From contig NZ_JBNCNS010000004.1 in assembly GCF_049847105.1 (NCBI RefSeq), forward strand, positions 372,001 through 436,000: 64,000 nucleotides of DNA, given 5' to 3'. The notes under the pieces were generated by a model that was not told the DNA's origin, did no database searches, and was given only the letters and a program-made list of their open reading frames with translations. A program made the position numbers and the translations under genes. The stretch's first letter is position 1, and each line of letters starts with the position of its first letter. Positions 54,179 to 62,319 of this stretch are shown piece after piece. This stretch comes from Gordonia sp049847105 (GTDB lineage: Bacteria > Actinomycetota > Actinomycetes > Mycobacteriales > Mycobacteriaceae).

Positions 54179-54252
54179 GGGCCTATAGCTCAGGCGGTTA
54201 GAGCGCTTCGCTGATAACGAAGAGGTCGGAGGTTCAAGTCCTCCTAGGCCCA
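54179..54252 (+). tRNA. ileT: tRNA-Ile (GAT)
   Basis: A 74-nt cloverleaf with acceptor pairs GGGCCTA and TAGGCCC, D-arm AGCTCAGGCGGTTAGAGC, anticodon GAT in CTGATAACG and T-arm GGTTCAAGTCC. It follows the gyrA region as in mycobacteria. CCA is not encoded. Confidence 0.97.
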
Positions 54253-54312
54253 CTGCGAGAGGTGTTCCGCGCACCCGATTCGCACCCAGTTCGGTCGTGA
54301 CGCGACCGGTCC

Positions 54313-54388
54313 GGGGCCTTAGCTCAGTTGGTAGAGCGCTGCCTTTGCAAGGCAGATGTCAGGAGTTCGAATCTCCTAGGCTCCACCA
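54313..54388 (+). tRNA. alaT: tRNA-Ala (TGC)
   Basis: A 76-nt cloverleaf with acceptor GGGGCCT pairing to AGGCTCC (one G-U), anticodon TGC in TTTGCAAG and T-arm GTTCGAATC; ACCA ends the gene, so CCA is encoded. No second copy of its 3' end is visible downstream, so an attachment-site duplication is not supported. Confidence 0.97.
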
Positions 54389-54474
54389 TTTCGACCGTCC
54401 TCTCCCTGAGACCTCAGCGTCTCCCCTCGTGCGGGCGCATTTCGATCCTCCAGAAACCTCACCTGTCGCAAACG

Positions 54475-54494
54475 ACCTTTGTCGCGCCAAAGGT
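54475..54494 (+). terminator. Weak hairpin after tRNA-Ala
   Basis: A 7-bp stem (ACCTTTG with CAAAGGT) and 6-base loop lies 86 bp downstream of the tRNA. It could end the tRNA transcript. Confidence 0.35.
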
Positions 54495-54605
54495 GTCTGA
54501 CGAGGGTTGGGGTGGCTGCCGTCCCTCGTGGATCGCCCGCGACGCTCACGGGTCTATGAATCCGATGACACACTGGATGCCTCGTAGCGGAGAGGTGGGC
54601 TGTCC

Positions 54606-54880
54606 ATGGTGCCGGAGCCGGTGCAGGTCGACGAGGCGGAACTCCGTCGACAATTGGCGGCCGTCTACCGGCTGGTGGCGCACTTCACGATGACCGACCT
54701 CATCTTCACGCACATCTCCGTGCGGCTACCCGGACCCGACGACCAGTTCCTGATCAATCCGTACGGACTGTTGTTCGAGGAGATCACGGCGTCCAACCTG
54801 GTTCGGATCGATCTCGACGGCCAGGTGGTCGGGGAGACCTCGGCGCCGGTCAATCCGGCCGGGTTCGTCATTCACAGCGC
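54606..54880 (+). CDS. Class II aldolase/adducin family protein, 5' part only
   Basis: The first 91 residues match class II aldolase/adducin proteins (VYRLVAHFTMTDLIFTHISVRLPGP, then QFLINPYGLLFEEITASNLVRIDLDG). The frame runs into an assembly gap at 54881. The remaining half of the domain and the zinc histidines are not on the other side, where a different signal-peptide protein starts. Either the gap is far longer than its 98 Ns or the gene is broken. The ATG at 54606 follows GGAGAGG. Confidence 0.75.
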
Positions 54881-54978
54881 NNNNNNNNNNNNNNNNNNNN
54901 NNNNNNNNNNNNNNNNNNNNNNNNNNNNNNNNNNNNNNNNNNNNNNNNNNNNNNNNNNNNNNNNNNNNNNNNNNNNNN
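54881..54978. other. Assembly gap (98 Ns)
   Basis: An unbroken run of N. Any frame read across it is an artefact. Confidence 0.99.
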
Positions 54979-55022
54979 GTAGCGTGAACGCGTTGTTGGC
55001 GATCGATGTTGGGGGGAATCTC

Positions 55023-55511
55023 GTGTTTACGCGGAAGATCTGGGTGCTGCTGCTTGCAGTCGTGGTGGTGGCTTTGAGCTTGTTTGGCGCGGGGCGTGTG
55101 GCGGCTGAGCCGCAGTTGCCGCGGATCGCGTTGGCCAGTGACAATGTCGGGACTCTCGGTGACCACGACTACTGTCGAGGGGCGTTCAACGTCAGCCTGG
55201 TGGCGCCAAAAGGCAAGCGCGGAGTCGTCCGAGTGACGCTCACTTCGTTTGGATTCACCGGGAACGGTAGTGGTTGGAAACGAAATCCCTCATGCCGCTT
55301 CTTGGCCTACCTCTCCTTTGCGGGCACATCCAACCTCGATGGAGAAGTGTTCGTTCCGGTCTCGTTCGGACCTCGTAGGGGAGAACGTATCGTGCGAGAT
55401 CTTCACACAGGCGCGGGTCCAGCCATGGTCGCGGTAGGGACTGTCGCAATCAACAACCCAATCAGAGTCCAGCAGGGCTATGTGTCCAGATTCTTCACGC
55501 AGGTTCCTTGA
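55023..55511 (+). CDS. Exported two-cysteine protein, family member 1 (intact)
   Basis: About 162 residues: signal peptide (WVLLLAVVVVALSLFGAGRVAA) and a mature domain of about 130 residues. The conserved core reads GDHDYCRGAF, then VTLTSFGFTGNGSGWKRNPSC: two cysteines about 40 residues apart, with WKRNP before the second. The same pattern occurs in the genes at 59973, 61703 and several pseudogenes, defining a local family. No known domain was recognised. It begins at GTG 55023 after a run of Gs. Confidence 0.7.
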   Translation: MFTRKIWVLLLAVVVVALSLFGAGRVAAEPQLPRIALASDNVGTLGDHDYCRGAFNVSLVAPKGKRGVVRVTLTSFGFTGNGSGWKRNPSCRFLAYLSFAGTSNLDGEVFVPVSFGPRRGERIVRDLHTGAGPAMVAVGTVAINNPIRVQQGYVSRFFTQVP

Positions 55512-55904
55512 CGTTGTGCTGCGGGCGCCCAGCGGTAAAAGGTCTGTCGTGGATCGCGATGACACTTCCTCGTAATCCGAAGAAATGAACTTTCGGTCTG
55601 ATTTGATCACAACGGCCGCTTCCAAGCCGGGCGCTTGGCCGTGAACTTGGAACAATCCGAGCGGCGATACGCGGTGAGCTCGGTCGTGACCGGTCGGGTA
55701 TTCTGCCAGCGAGCATTGTCGGGGCGCGGTTGTGATGCTGTTTCGGGGGATTCACTTGACGCAGGGGGAGTTTTCCACCACTGGTGGTGACGCTGCGGCG
55801 GCGTGCCATAACCACGCTGGACGCAGCGCTGTGATGTACCACGCCGGCGTCCCGACAGGCCACGTACGGCATGGCTTCACGACAGCCTGGGGGAGGAGGC
55901 AACA
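55512..55904. other. Intergenic stretch of the island
   Basis: 393 bp without a credible gene. Only the AGGAGG at about 55891-55898, serving the next gene, is clear. I see no repeat or RNA. Confidence 0.6.
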
Positions 55905-56759
55905 GTGGTGACCGAAGGTAGCCACGAGTGGTTTGCCGACGTGCCCGCGTGGCCCGCAACCAGCGATACCCCGGCTCGCGAACTGGCACGGGCGCTTGCC
56001 GACGCGAGGCTTGTCACCGTCGGCGCCCGACCGGTTTCTCCGATTGTCGCGCGCTCGGAGCAGTCACCACCGCCGCCTGATTCACCCCATCCGGAGCCAG
56101 CGATACCGGAGACCCCAGCGGATGACGGTTCACCAGCGCGGGCCCCTGTCTCTGATGACGATCTGTTCGAGCAGATGCGCGTCCGGACAGTCACCCCGAA
56201 GGGTGATAAGGGTCCACAACGCTTCTGGAAGGATCACCGCGGCCCGATTGTCGGGGCGGCCGCAGCCGTTCTGGTGGTCGGCGCTGCGGCTGCGCTGGCG
56301 ATCGGCAAGGTCGTGAGCGGTGACGACCCCAGCGCGGAACAAGTGGCTGTGCCACAGAGCTCGGCAACCTCGTCTGCCGTAGTGGCCGCGCCTTGCCCGT
56401 CATCTACCGAAGGTGCGGTCACGACCGGCAATGATGCCGGCGACCAGAAGTCCGGGCCGGGCGTGATCAAGGCCTTCAACCATGCCTACTACGTAGAACG
56501 ATCAGCGACGCAGGCTCGCGCGGTGGCCGCACCGAATGCGGTGGCATCACGGAACGTGATGCAGAAGTACATCGATCAGCGGCCACCGGGCACCGAGTAT
56601 TGCCTGTCGATCACGGCACGCGGGAAGACGACGTATGACGTCGTGCTCACCGAGACTACGCCGGACTCCGATGCGGCACCGATCGTCTATCGGCAGAGGA
56701 TCCAGACTGTCGAGGCGGGCGGCAAGACCTGGATCTCATCGATCAAGTCCATCGGATGA
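55905..56759 (+). CDS. VirB8-like (TM plus NTF2-like) protein, DUF8176-type
   Basis: The 284-residue protein has a disordered acidic/proline-rich cytoplasmic part, one membrane helix (GPIVGAAAAVLVVGAAAALAIG, about 111-132) and an extracytoplasmic C-terminal domain. The latter starts GVIKAFNHAYYVERSATQARAVAA and ends VEAGGKTWISSIKSIG, a pattern like NTF2-like domains. That topology resembles VirB8 and TrbF of type IV secretion systems; the family name is from memory and uncertain. GTG 55905 or 55908 is the start, with AGGAGG upstream. It heads the probable operon. Confidence 0.6.
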   Translation: MVTEGSHEWFADVPAWPATSDTPARELARALADARLVTVGARPVSPIVARSEQSPPPPDSPHPEPAIPETPADDGSPARAPVSDDDLFEQMRVRTVTPKGDKGPQRFWKDHRGPIVGAAAAVLVVGAAAALAIGKVVSGDDPSAEQVAVPQSSATSSAVVAAPCPSSTEGAVTTGNDAGDQKSGPGVIKAFNHAYYVERSATQARAVAAPNAVASRNVMQKYIDQRPPGTEYCLSITARGKTTYDVVLTETTPDSDAAPIVYRQRIQTVEAGGKTWISSIKSIG

Positions 56760-56831
56760 CGCTCCTCCGGTGAATCGCAAACAGACCACAGGCTTCCCAT
56801 CGGAGCCGCCTTTGAAAGGAACCCCATCACC

Positions 56832-58097
56832 ATGGCTTACGCATCTGAGCGCCGGTCGCGGCATCGTCATGATCCGGAGGGTCGTCGTTCGCCGTTGTTG
56901 TTGTCGGTGACCTCGGCGGCGTTGGCGGCGTCGATTGCGGCGGGTGTGGGTGCGGGTTTGGCTCAGGCGGCTCCCGAGCAGGGCGGCACGAGCCCGAGCG
57001 ACACGGCTCCGCAGCAGGGTGGCACGACACCTGATGCGCCGGCACCGGAGCAGGGTGGGACGACGCCGACTCCGCAGGTGGCGCCTGCCTATAACCCGGG
57101 TCCGGGGTCGATTCCGGGTCCGCCGCAGGAGGCGCCGTATCAGTCGTATGCGGCGCCGGATTCGGGCACAAGCTATGAGAACGCCTACACGCCGTTGCCG
57201 TCGCGACCGCTGACGGCGCCGCACCTTGCCAAGCCGGTGCGGCCGATTGCGCCGCCGCCGAAGAAGATTCGGGTGGGCAACTTTGTGACTGATATTCCGA
57301 AGGGGATGTCGCAGCGGAATGTGAATTCGGTGAATGAGTGGTCGGCTTATGGTGAGGCCAAGATCGCCCAGGGTTTGATTTCGGTGGGGGTGCCCGAGGA
57401 TGAGGCGTCGCGTCAGGCGGCGTCGACGATCATCGGTGTGATGACCGGCGGTACCGCGGGTGCGGTCACGTTGGGCATTCCAGCTGCGGTGATGGGAGCG
57501 GCCGGGGGTGCGGTGGTCGGGGCAGGTGTAGGTGCGGTCGTTGGTACCGCGATGAGTGCACCAACAGCGGGCGCGAGCATCCCGGCCCTGCTACCGGCGG
57601 GAGCGGCGATTGGCGCAGGTGTGGGTGCAGCCGTTGGGGGCGCCGGCGTCGGTGCTGCTGGTGCTGTTGTCGGAGCAGTGATTGGGGGAACGGCCGGTGG
57701 CGCAGTCGCCTACGCCCTCGGAGCCGGGGATCCTGGCTCGCATCCGAAGGAACCGTGGAAGCAGGGCAAGCCCCAGGCACCTAAGGCCCAACCGCTCCCG
57801 AACCCCGGTGCGAACCAGTTCGAGTACAAGCTCTCCGCCGCGGATGCGAAGAAGTCGGGACTGCCGGCCGTCAACTACGTCGTCAATCACCGCGGTGACG
57901 TCAACGTCGAGGTCGGGAACTGGAAGGCGAACTGGAGCGTCGAACAAGCGCTCGAGCCATACGGGCTGATGGGTGGCGGCGCCAAGCAGGGCGAGAAATC
58001 TGCGCGCGACATGACCAAACAGCGCAGCGGCCAGCTCGAATCCACAGTTCCGGGCGGGCATGTGGACTGGCCGCAGGAAATCGCCCCAGCACACTGA
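56832..58097 (+). CDS. Exported glycine-zipper protein
   Basis: About 421 residues. A signal peptide (LLLSVTSAALAASIAAGVGAGLAQAAP) leads to a Pro/Gln-rich linker with repeats of EQGGTTP. A long glycine-zipper segment of about 90 residues (about 193-295; GVGAAVGGAGVGAAGAVVGA) could form membrane or amyloid-like structures. The C-terminal domain is compact and polar (NQFEYKLSAADAKKSGLPAVNYVVNHRG). A protein called insoluble-domain protein in Rhodococcus has a similar make-up. ATG 56832 follows AAAGGA. It lies 72 bp after the VirB8-like gene and 113 bp before the MinD-like gene, so they may act together. Confidence 0.6.
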   Translation: MAYASERRSRHRHDPEGRRSPLLLSVTSAALAASIAAGVGAGLAQAAPEQGGTSPSDTAPQQGGTTPDAPAPEQGGTTPTPQVAPAYNPGPGSIPGPPQEAPYQSYAAPDSGTSYENAYTPLPSRPLTAPHLAKPVRPIAPPPKKIRVGNFVTDIPKGMSQRNVNSVNEWSAYGEAKIAQGLISVGVPEDEASRQAASTIIGVMTGGTAGAVTLGIPAAVMGAAGGAVVGAGVGAVVGTAMSAPTAGASIPALLPAGAAIGAGVGAAVGGAGVGAAGAVVGAVIGGTAGGAVAYALGAGDPGSHPKEPWKQGKPQAPKAQPLPNPGANQFEYKLSAADAKKSGLPAVNYVVNHRGDVNVEVGNWKANWSVEQALEPYGLMGGGAKQGEKSARDMTKQRSGQLESTVPGGHVDWPQEIAPAH

Positions 58098-58210
58098 TCC
58101 GGGTCGATAGGCTCTGAATAGACTGGCCGCGGCCCACGAACGGGTGGGCCGCACCGAACGGGGGACCACCCGATGAGGTGCGCCCGACACAACCTAGTTC
58201 GAGAGTGACT

Positions 58211-58924
58211 ATGAGCGAGGATGCACAGGGACAGTCCGGCACCATCCGCCCGCCGGACACCGCAGAAAACAGTGTGGTCGTCTGCGGCACTGCAGGTGGC
58301 GTTGGTACCTCGGTGGTCTCGGCTCTGCTAGCTGAGCATCGTGCGGCGACCTCACTGGGCGGCGCGTCTTGGTGGGTCGACGCCGCGGGCAACGACGGAG
58401 ATCTACACCAGCGGCTCCGAGCCACAGGTGACCAGGCGTTGCTCCGGACAGCGTCAGGTACGGGATTACTCCCCGCCCCCGACGCCGCAGTCACCGATGT
58501 CGTTGTGCACACGTGGCGTTTCGGCGCGGTGCCGGTCGTCGATGCCGGATCGCGTCCTCTAACGGTCCTGAGTGAGCTCGAGACTCCCGAATTGCGCGAC
58601 GTCACACCGGTTCTGGTCGTCGGTCCGAGGCCTGATCTCCTGAACCGCGCTCGCGAGATCTTCACCGAATGGGATGACGCCGGCGTCCTGGCACGCACCA
58701 TCGTGGTGATCTGCTGTCAGGTGCCGACTTTGAATCACCAGGCGTTGACGGACATGCTTATCGAAGTTGTGGCGGGGAGAGTAGCCGAAGTTGTCGGGCT
58801 CGACTATGAGCCAATTCTTGGCGATGGAACTGCCCTCGACAAAGCTGCGCAGCAACGCTTTTCCCAGAATACCTGGACCGCGATCAATCAGTTGACCGTG
58901 GCGACCGGTGCTGTGCGCCGATGA
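58211..58924 (+). CDS. MinD/ParA-like protein with lysine-less P-loop
   Basis: The 237-residue protein opens with CGTAGGVGTSVVSALLAEH at about 27-45. This is a ParA/MinD-type P-loop in which the lysines of KGGVGKT are replaced (AGGVGTS). Switch-like WWVDAAGNDGD follows, then VLVVGPRPDLLNRAREIF. It belongs to the SIMIBI/MinD fold and probably binds nucleotide poorly or acts as a regulator. ATG 58211 (MSEDAQGQ) is the start. It lies 113 bp after the glycine-zipper gene. A partial second copy is present at 60915-61443. Confidence 0.65.
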   Translation: MSEDAQGQSGTIRPPDTAENSVVVCGTAGGVGTSVVSALLAEHRAATSLGGASWWVDAAGNDGDLHQRLRATGDQALLRTASGTGLLPAPDAAVTDVVVHTWRFGAVPVVDAGSRPLTVLSELETPELRDVTPVLVVGPRPDLLNRAREIFTEWDDAGVLARTIVVICCQVPTLNHQALTDMLIEVVAGRVAEVVGLDYEPILGDGTALDKAAQQRFSQNTWTAINQLTVATGAVRR

Positions 58925-58963
58925 GCCATAAGTGCCCGGAATAGCTCACGAGGTAGTCGAATA

Positions 58964-59444
58964 ATGATGCGAAAATTGAGTACTGCATTGATGGTGCTGA
59001 TCGTCTGTGTGCTTACCTGTCTGGGTGCTGGTGAGAGCCGGGCCGACACACCACTGCAGATCTTTACGGTCCAAGGGCAGAATTTTGGGACACTCGGCGA
59101 CCATGACTTCTGTCGCGGTGCGATGCACGTCGGGATTAGCGCTCCAAAGGGAAGCGTGGCGTCACCCGGATGACACTAACGTCGTTTGGATTCACCGGGC
59201 GTGGCGTCGGCTGGGTGCGCAATCCGGTCTGTCGCGCGGTATTGGAAGCAAACTACTGAGGGTCTAAGTCTTCGCGGATAGTCGATGTGCCAGTAGCTTT
59301 CGGCTCGAAACCAGGCCAAAGGGTCGTCCGAGACTTCCCTACGGGGTCAGGCCTGGTGCAATTGGCCCTCATTCCATACTCGGCGAAGGGCCCAGTTCGT
59401 GTTTGGCAGGGTACGGAGGAAATTACTATTTCGTAGTGCCATAG
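58964..59444 (+). pseudogene. Frameshifted exported two-cysteine family member 2
   Basis: Begins with a good signal peptide (MMRKLSTALMVLIVCVLTCLGAG) and the core GTLGDHDFCRGAMHVGISAPKG. One base is lost near 59148, after which TLTSFGFTGRGVGWVRNPVC continues in another frame. An in-frame stop and a second shift near 59416 precede the family-style end YYFVVP. It was once a full copy of the family and is now broken. Confidence 0.75.
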
Positions 59445-59507
59445 GTTTGGCGCTTCTGCGTAGCGCGACGGGCAGTCAGCTGCAGGTGCGAATCATTCGA
59501 GGATGAG

Positions 59508-59726
59508 ATGGCACGGAAACTGTCGGTGTTGGTTCTGGCGGGGATCGTAAGTGCGCCGAGGGAAATTGGATCCGGTAGCGCCTCGGCCGACTGCCCCGTA
59601 CCGAGGTTGACTGTGTACAGCGAGAACCTGGACCTGCGCAACATCGGAATCAACTCCGATGCCTCAGACACACCGGTGCGTTCACCGCAGGCTCAGGGTG
59701 TCGGTGCGATTTTCCTGGTTCCCTGA
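59508..59726 (+). pseudogene. Short remnant of exported family (member 3)
   Basis: A 72-codon frame with a signal-like start (MARKLSVLVLAGIVSAP) and only the YSENLDLRNIGINSDA part of the domain, ending GVGAIFLVP. It lacks both cysteine-core parts and looks like an internally deleted copy. It resembles the fragment at 61488-61673 (NVGMNS and SPQARGARAMVVFP). Confidence 0.5.
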
Positions 59727-59972
59727 GGACGTCGTGCGTCGGCACTGATGCATCGGCTCGAGTGAGCTATCGAGTCAAGACCCGACAAGCGACCTCTCCC
59801 GGTTCTTGAGTCCCGATCTCTCATCAGCCCCGTCGCATGTTGCCCGATGCGGAGATTGGATCACGGTCAGTGGCGTGGTTCCTCGTTGATCTGGAAGCAC
59901 GGGCTCATAGCCGGTAGTGATCCCATCAACCAGGCCATGGTCGTCAGGGGTTGGGGCGCAATCCAATCCGCG
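59727..59972. other. Non-coding stretch between remnants
   Basis: About 246 bp without a supported gene. Frames here are shadows. Confidence 0.5.
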
Positions 59973-60434
59973 TCACGGAATCACCACGAAGTTCCGTGTT
60001 CCCCACTGCACTCCCTCGGTGAAGAACTCCAACATGTGGACTCCACCACCAGGTTGCAGCACCAACTTGACGGGTTTTCCTCCGCGAGGGCCAGCAGTGA
60101 CAGTGCGGTACCAACCCTCACCACGAACAATGTCCATCCTCGCCCCGACCCTCAGTTTGCAGACCGGGTTTCGCTGCCAGGTCGGTCCATCTCCAACGAA
60201 CGGACCAGGTGCGTAGGTGACAAATGCTCTGCCAGGCTGCCTCGGGTCCACACTGATACCGACGTGGATGGCTCCGCGACAGCCGCTGTTTCCGCCGACC
60301 GCCCAGATGTCCTCACTGTATTGACTGATACGGGGCGCCGGATGGGGTGCTGCACCAGCGGTTCCGGCTCCTATCAATGCCGCGACAATGAGTGCGACTC
60401 CGCTGCACAAGAGGACAAAGGAACGACGGAACAC
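59973..60434 (-). CDS. Exported two-cysteine protein, family member 4 (intact)
   Basis: About 153 residues. A signal peptide (RRSFVLLCSGVALIVAALIGAGTAGAAP) is followed by SQYSEDIWAVGGNSGCRGAIHVGISVDP and FVGDGPTWQRNPVC, then TVTAGPRGGKPVKL and a Gly/aromatic end NFVVIP. It is the same family as the member at 55023, sharing C-RGA and W-RNP-C. GTG 60434 is preceded by GAAAGG. It has a paralogue at 61703-62167 (constant offset of 1733 bp), made by the tandem duplication. Confidence 0.7.
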   Translation of the reverse strand: MFRRSFVLLCSGVALIVAALIGAGTAGAAPHPAPRISQYSEDIWAVGGNSGCRGAIHVGISVDPRQPGRAFVTYAPGPFVGDGPTWQRNPVCKLRVGARMDIVRGEGWYRTVTAGPRGGKPVKLVLQPGGGVHMLEFFTEGVQWGTRNFVVIP

Positions 60435-60586
60435 GTCAGGCCTTTCAGTTCGGGTCTGGCGACAAGCCACCATGTCTCGGCGTCATGCTAGCGGACTGCG
60501 ATTGGCGACCGACTATCAGACCGTGCTGAATCCGCTCGGTGTCCTCCACACGAACGACAGTGGCTACAAGCTTATGCGGCGCCCGC

Positions 60587-60914
60587 CTACGACCCCTGCC
60601 CCGCAATCCAGAAGTACACGAGCAAGGCCAGCACGAACACCGCGACGTAGAGCCAACCGATCCAGATGGCCACGCGCGCAAAGGGTTCGCCGAGCTCGCG
60701 ACTACGCGCGATGCTCGCCCGCGAGCGATATCCGAGATACAGGCCGACGGGCGCGGTGATCCCGAGGATCGAGAGCACCAAGGCCCAGATGGCCGTCCGG
60801 TTGGTCGGACGGTTCGATGCCGGCGAACGGGACGGCTGAGGTGGCGCGTTATGGGTCCGTGGCGGCACGGGCTCCTCCGGAACGTCGTCGACGGGTTTGT
60901 TGATGGAAGCGGAG
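60587..60914 (-). pseudogene. 3' fragment of DUF4190 gene, fused to MinD-like sequence
   Basis: Perfectly identical to the end of the DUF4190 gene at 62320-62647 and preceded, at CGGAG, by sequence of the MinD-like gene. The chimeric frame reads back to 60949 (120 codons) but carries no native start. It encodes both membrane helices of DUF4190. Probably non-functional. Confidence 0.8.
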
Positions 60915-61443
60915 ACCTGCATGAGCGACTTCGTGCCACGGGTGATCACGCGCTGTTACGAACCTCGTCGGGCACAGGGCTTCTTCCAGCCCTGACGCAG
61001 CAGTCCCTGACGTCGTCTACCACAGTTGGCGATTCGTTGCGGTACCGGTCGTGGACGCGGGCGCTCGACCACTTTCAGTTCTGACCGAACTCGAGAACCC
61101 CGAAATGCACGATGTGACAGCGGTTCTAGTGGTCAGTCCGCGACCCGACCTCCTGAACCGAGCTCGCGAGATATTCACAGAATGGGATAACTCGGGTGTG
61201 TTGGCGCGCACCATCGTCGTGATCTGCTACCAGGTGCCGACTTTGAATCACCAGGCGTTGACGGACATGCTTATCGAAGTTGTGGCGGGGAGAGTAGCCG
61301 AAGTTGTCGGGCTCGACTATGAGCCAATTCTTGGCGATGGAACTGCCCTCGACAAAGCTGCGCAGCAACGCTTTTCCCAGAATACCTGGGCCGCGATCAG
61401 TCAGTTGGCCGTGTTGACGACCACCAGTACTGTGAGCCGCTGA
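60915..61443 (+). pseudogene. 5'-truncated MinD-like pseudogene
   Basis: Starts abruptly at the equivalent of LHQRLRATGD in the intact copy, lacking the P-loop. The frame is shifted around 61000-61050, then continues VLTELENPEMHDVTAVLVVSPRP. From 61231 to 61389 it is identical to the intact copy. A 130-codon frame from 61051 stays open. Confidence 0.8.
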
Positions 61444-61487
61444 ACCTGATAATGAATCCGAAAGCAGTTCGTGGGGGAGGCGGGTCA

Positions 61488-61673
61488 TGATGCGGAGATT
61501 GAGTGCTCATTGGTGGGCGTGATCGTCTGCGCACCAGGACATGACGTAGAGCGGTCTATTTGCGCAGGCTCACGTTCCGTCAACGTTGGAATGAACTCTT
61601 GCGCATATGGCGTACCGGTATGTTCACCACAGGCGCGGGGTGCTCGTGCGATGGTCGTGTTCCCTGACGTCTG
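61488..61673 (+). pseudogene. Remnant of exported family (member 5)
   Basis: Begins ATGATGCGGAGATTGAGTGC like member 2 but hits a stop after MMRRLSAHWWA; the end reads NVGMNS and ARAMVVFPDV. It is internally deleted and is the counterpart of 58964 in the second unit of the duplication. Confidence 0.6.
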
Positions 61674-61702
61674 AACCGAGGCGCCTGAGTCCTTTGCCCG
61701 CT

Positions 61703-62167
61703 TCATGGAACGATGAGGTAGCTGCCGTTTCCCCAGCTGGCGCCGATTCCGCCGAAAGCGAGTACGTGCAAGCCGGAGCCAGAATTCAGCGTCAGCTTCA
61801 CGGGTTTACCACCTCGAGGACCGGCGGTCACAGTCTTGTGCCAGGATGGGCTCTGGCGGAAGTAATCAATGATGACATTGGTGTTGATCACGCACACCGG
61901 ATTTCGTTTCCAGCCCGCGCCATCACCGACGAATCCTCGCGGGGTGTACGTGACGAACACTTTACCTGGCTGTGCCGGATCGACCTTGAGTCCAACGTGG
62001 ATGGCGCCTCGGCATGAGCTGTTCGCCCCGATTGCCCAGATGTCATCGCTGTACTGGGTGATGCGGGGGGCCTCGTAGGGACGGGCAGCGGCGCTGCCTG
62101 CGCCAACCAACGACACGGCAATGAGCGCAATACAACTACACAGGAGGACCAAGGAACGACGTAACAC
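61703..62167 (-). CDS. Exported two-cysteine protein, family member 6 (intact)
   Basis: About 154 residues: signal peptide (RRSLVLLCSCIALIAVSLVGAGSAAA), then TQYSDDIWAIGANSSCRGAIHVGLKVDP and FVGDGAGWKRNPVC, then TVTAGPRGGKPVKLTL and the end NGSYLIVP. It is the paralogue of the gene at 59973. The start is GTG 62167 with GAAAGG upstream. It lies in the second duplication unit, ahead of the DUF4190 gene on the same strand. Confidence 0.7.
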   Translation of the reverse strand: MLRRSLVLLCSCIALIAVSLVGAGSAAARPYEAPRITQYSDDIWAIGANSSCRGAIHVGLKVDPAQPGKVFVTYTPRGFVGDGAGWKRNPVCVINTNVIIDYFRQSPSWHKTVTAGPRGGKPVKLTLNSGSGLHVLAFGGIGASWGNGSYLIVP

Positions 62168-62319
62168 GTTAGGCCTTTCAACTTGAAGCTGGCGACGAGT
62201 CAGCATGTATTGGGGACAGGCTAACGGACCGGCATCGGTCGCTGACAATCAGATGACACTCGTGCCTCCCGGCATCCTCCATCCGAACGACAGTGTCTGC
62301 GAGCGCCTCTGGTGACCGC

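Noticed and set aside
54606..55511. A single 301-codon frame running through the Ns
   Set aside because: It joins an aldolase start to an exported protein across an assembly gap; the frame is an artefact.
60539..61084. A 181-codon plus-strand frame across the duplication joint
   Set aside because: It reads the antisense of DUF4190 into the MinD-like fragment; it is a by-product of the fusion, not a gene.
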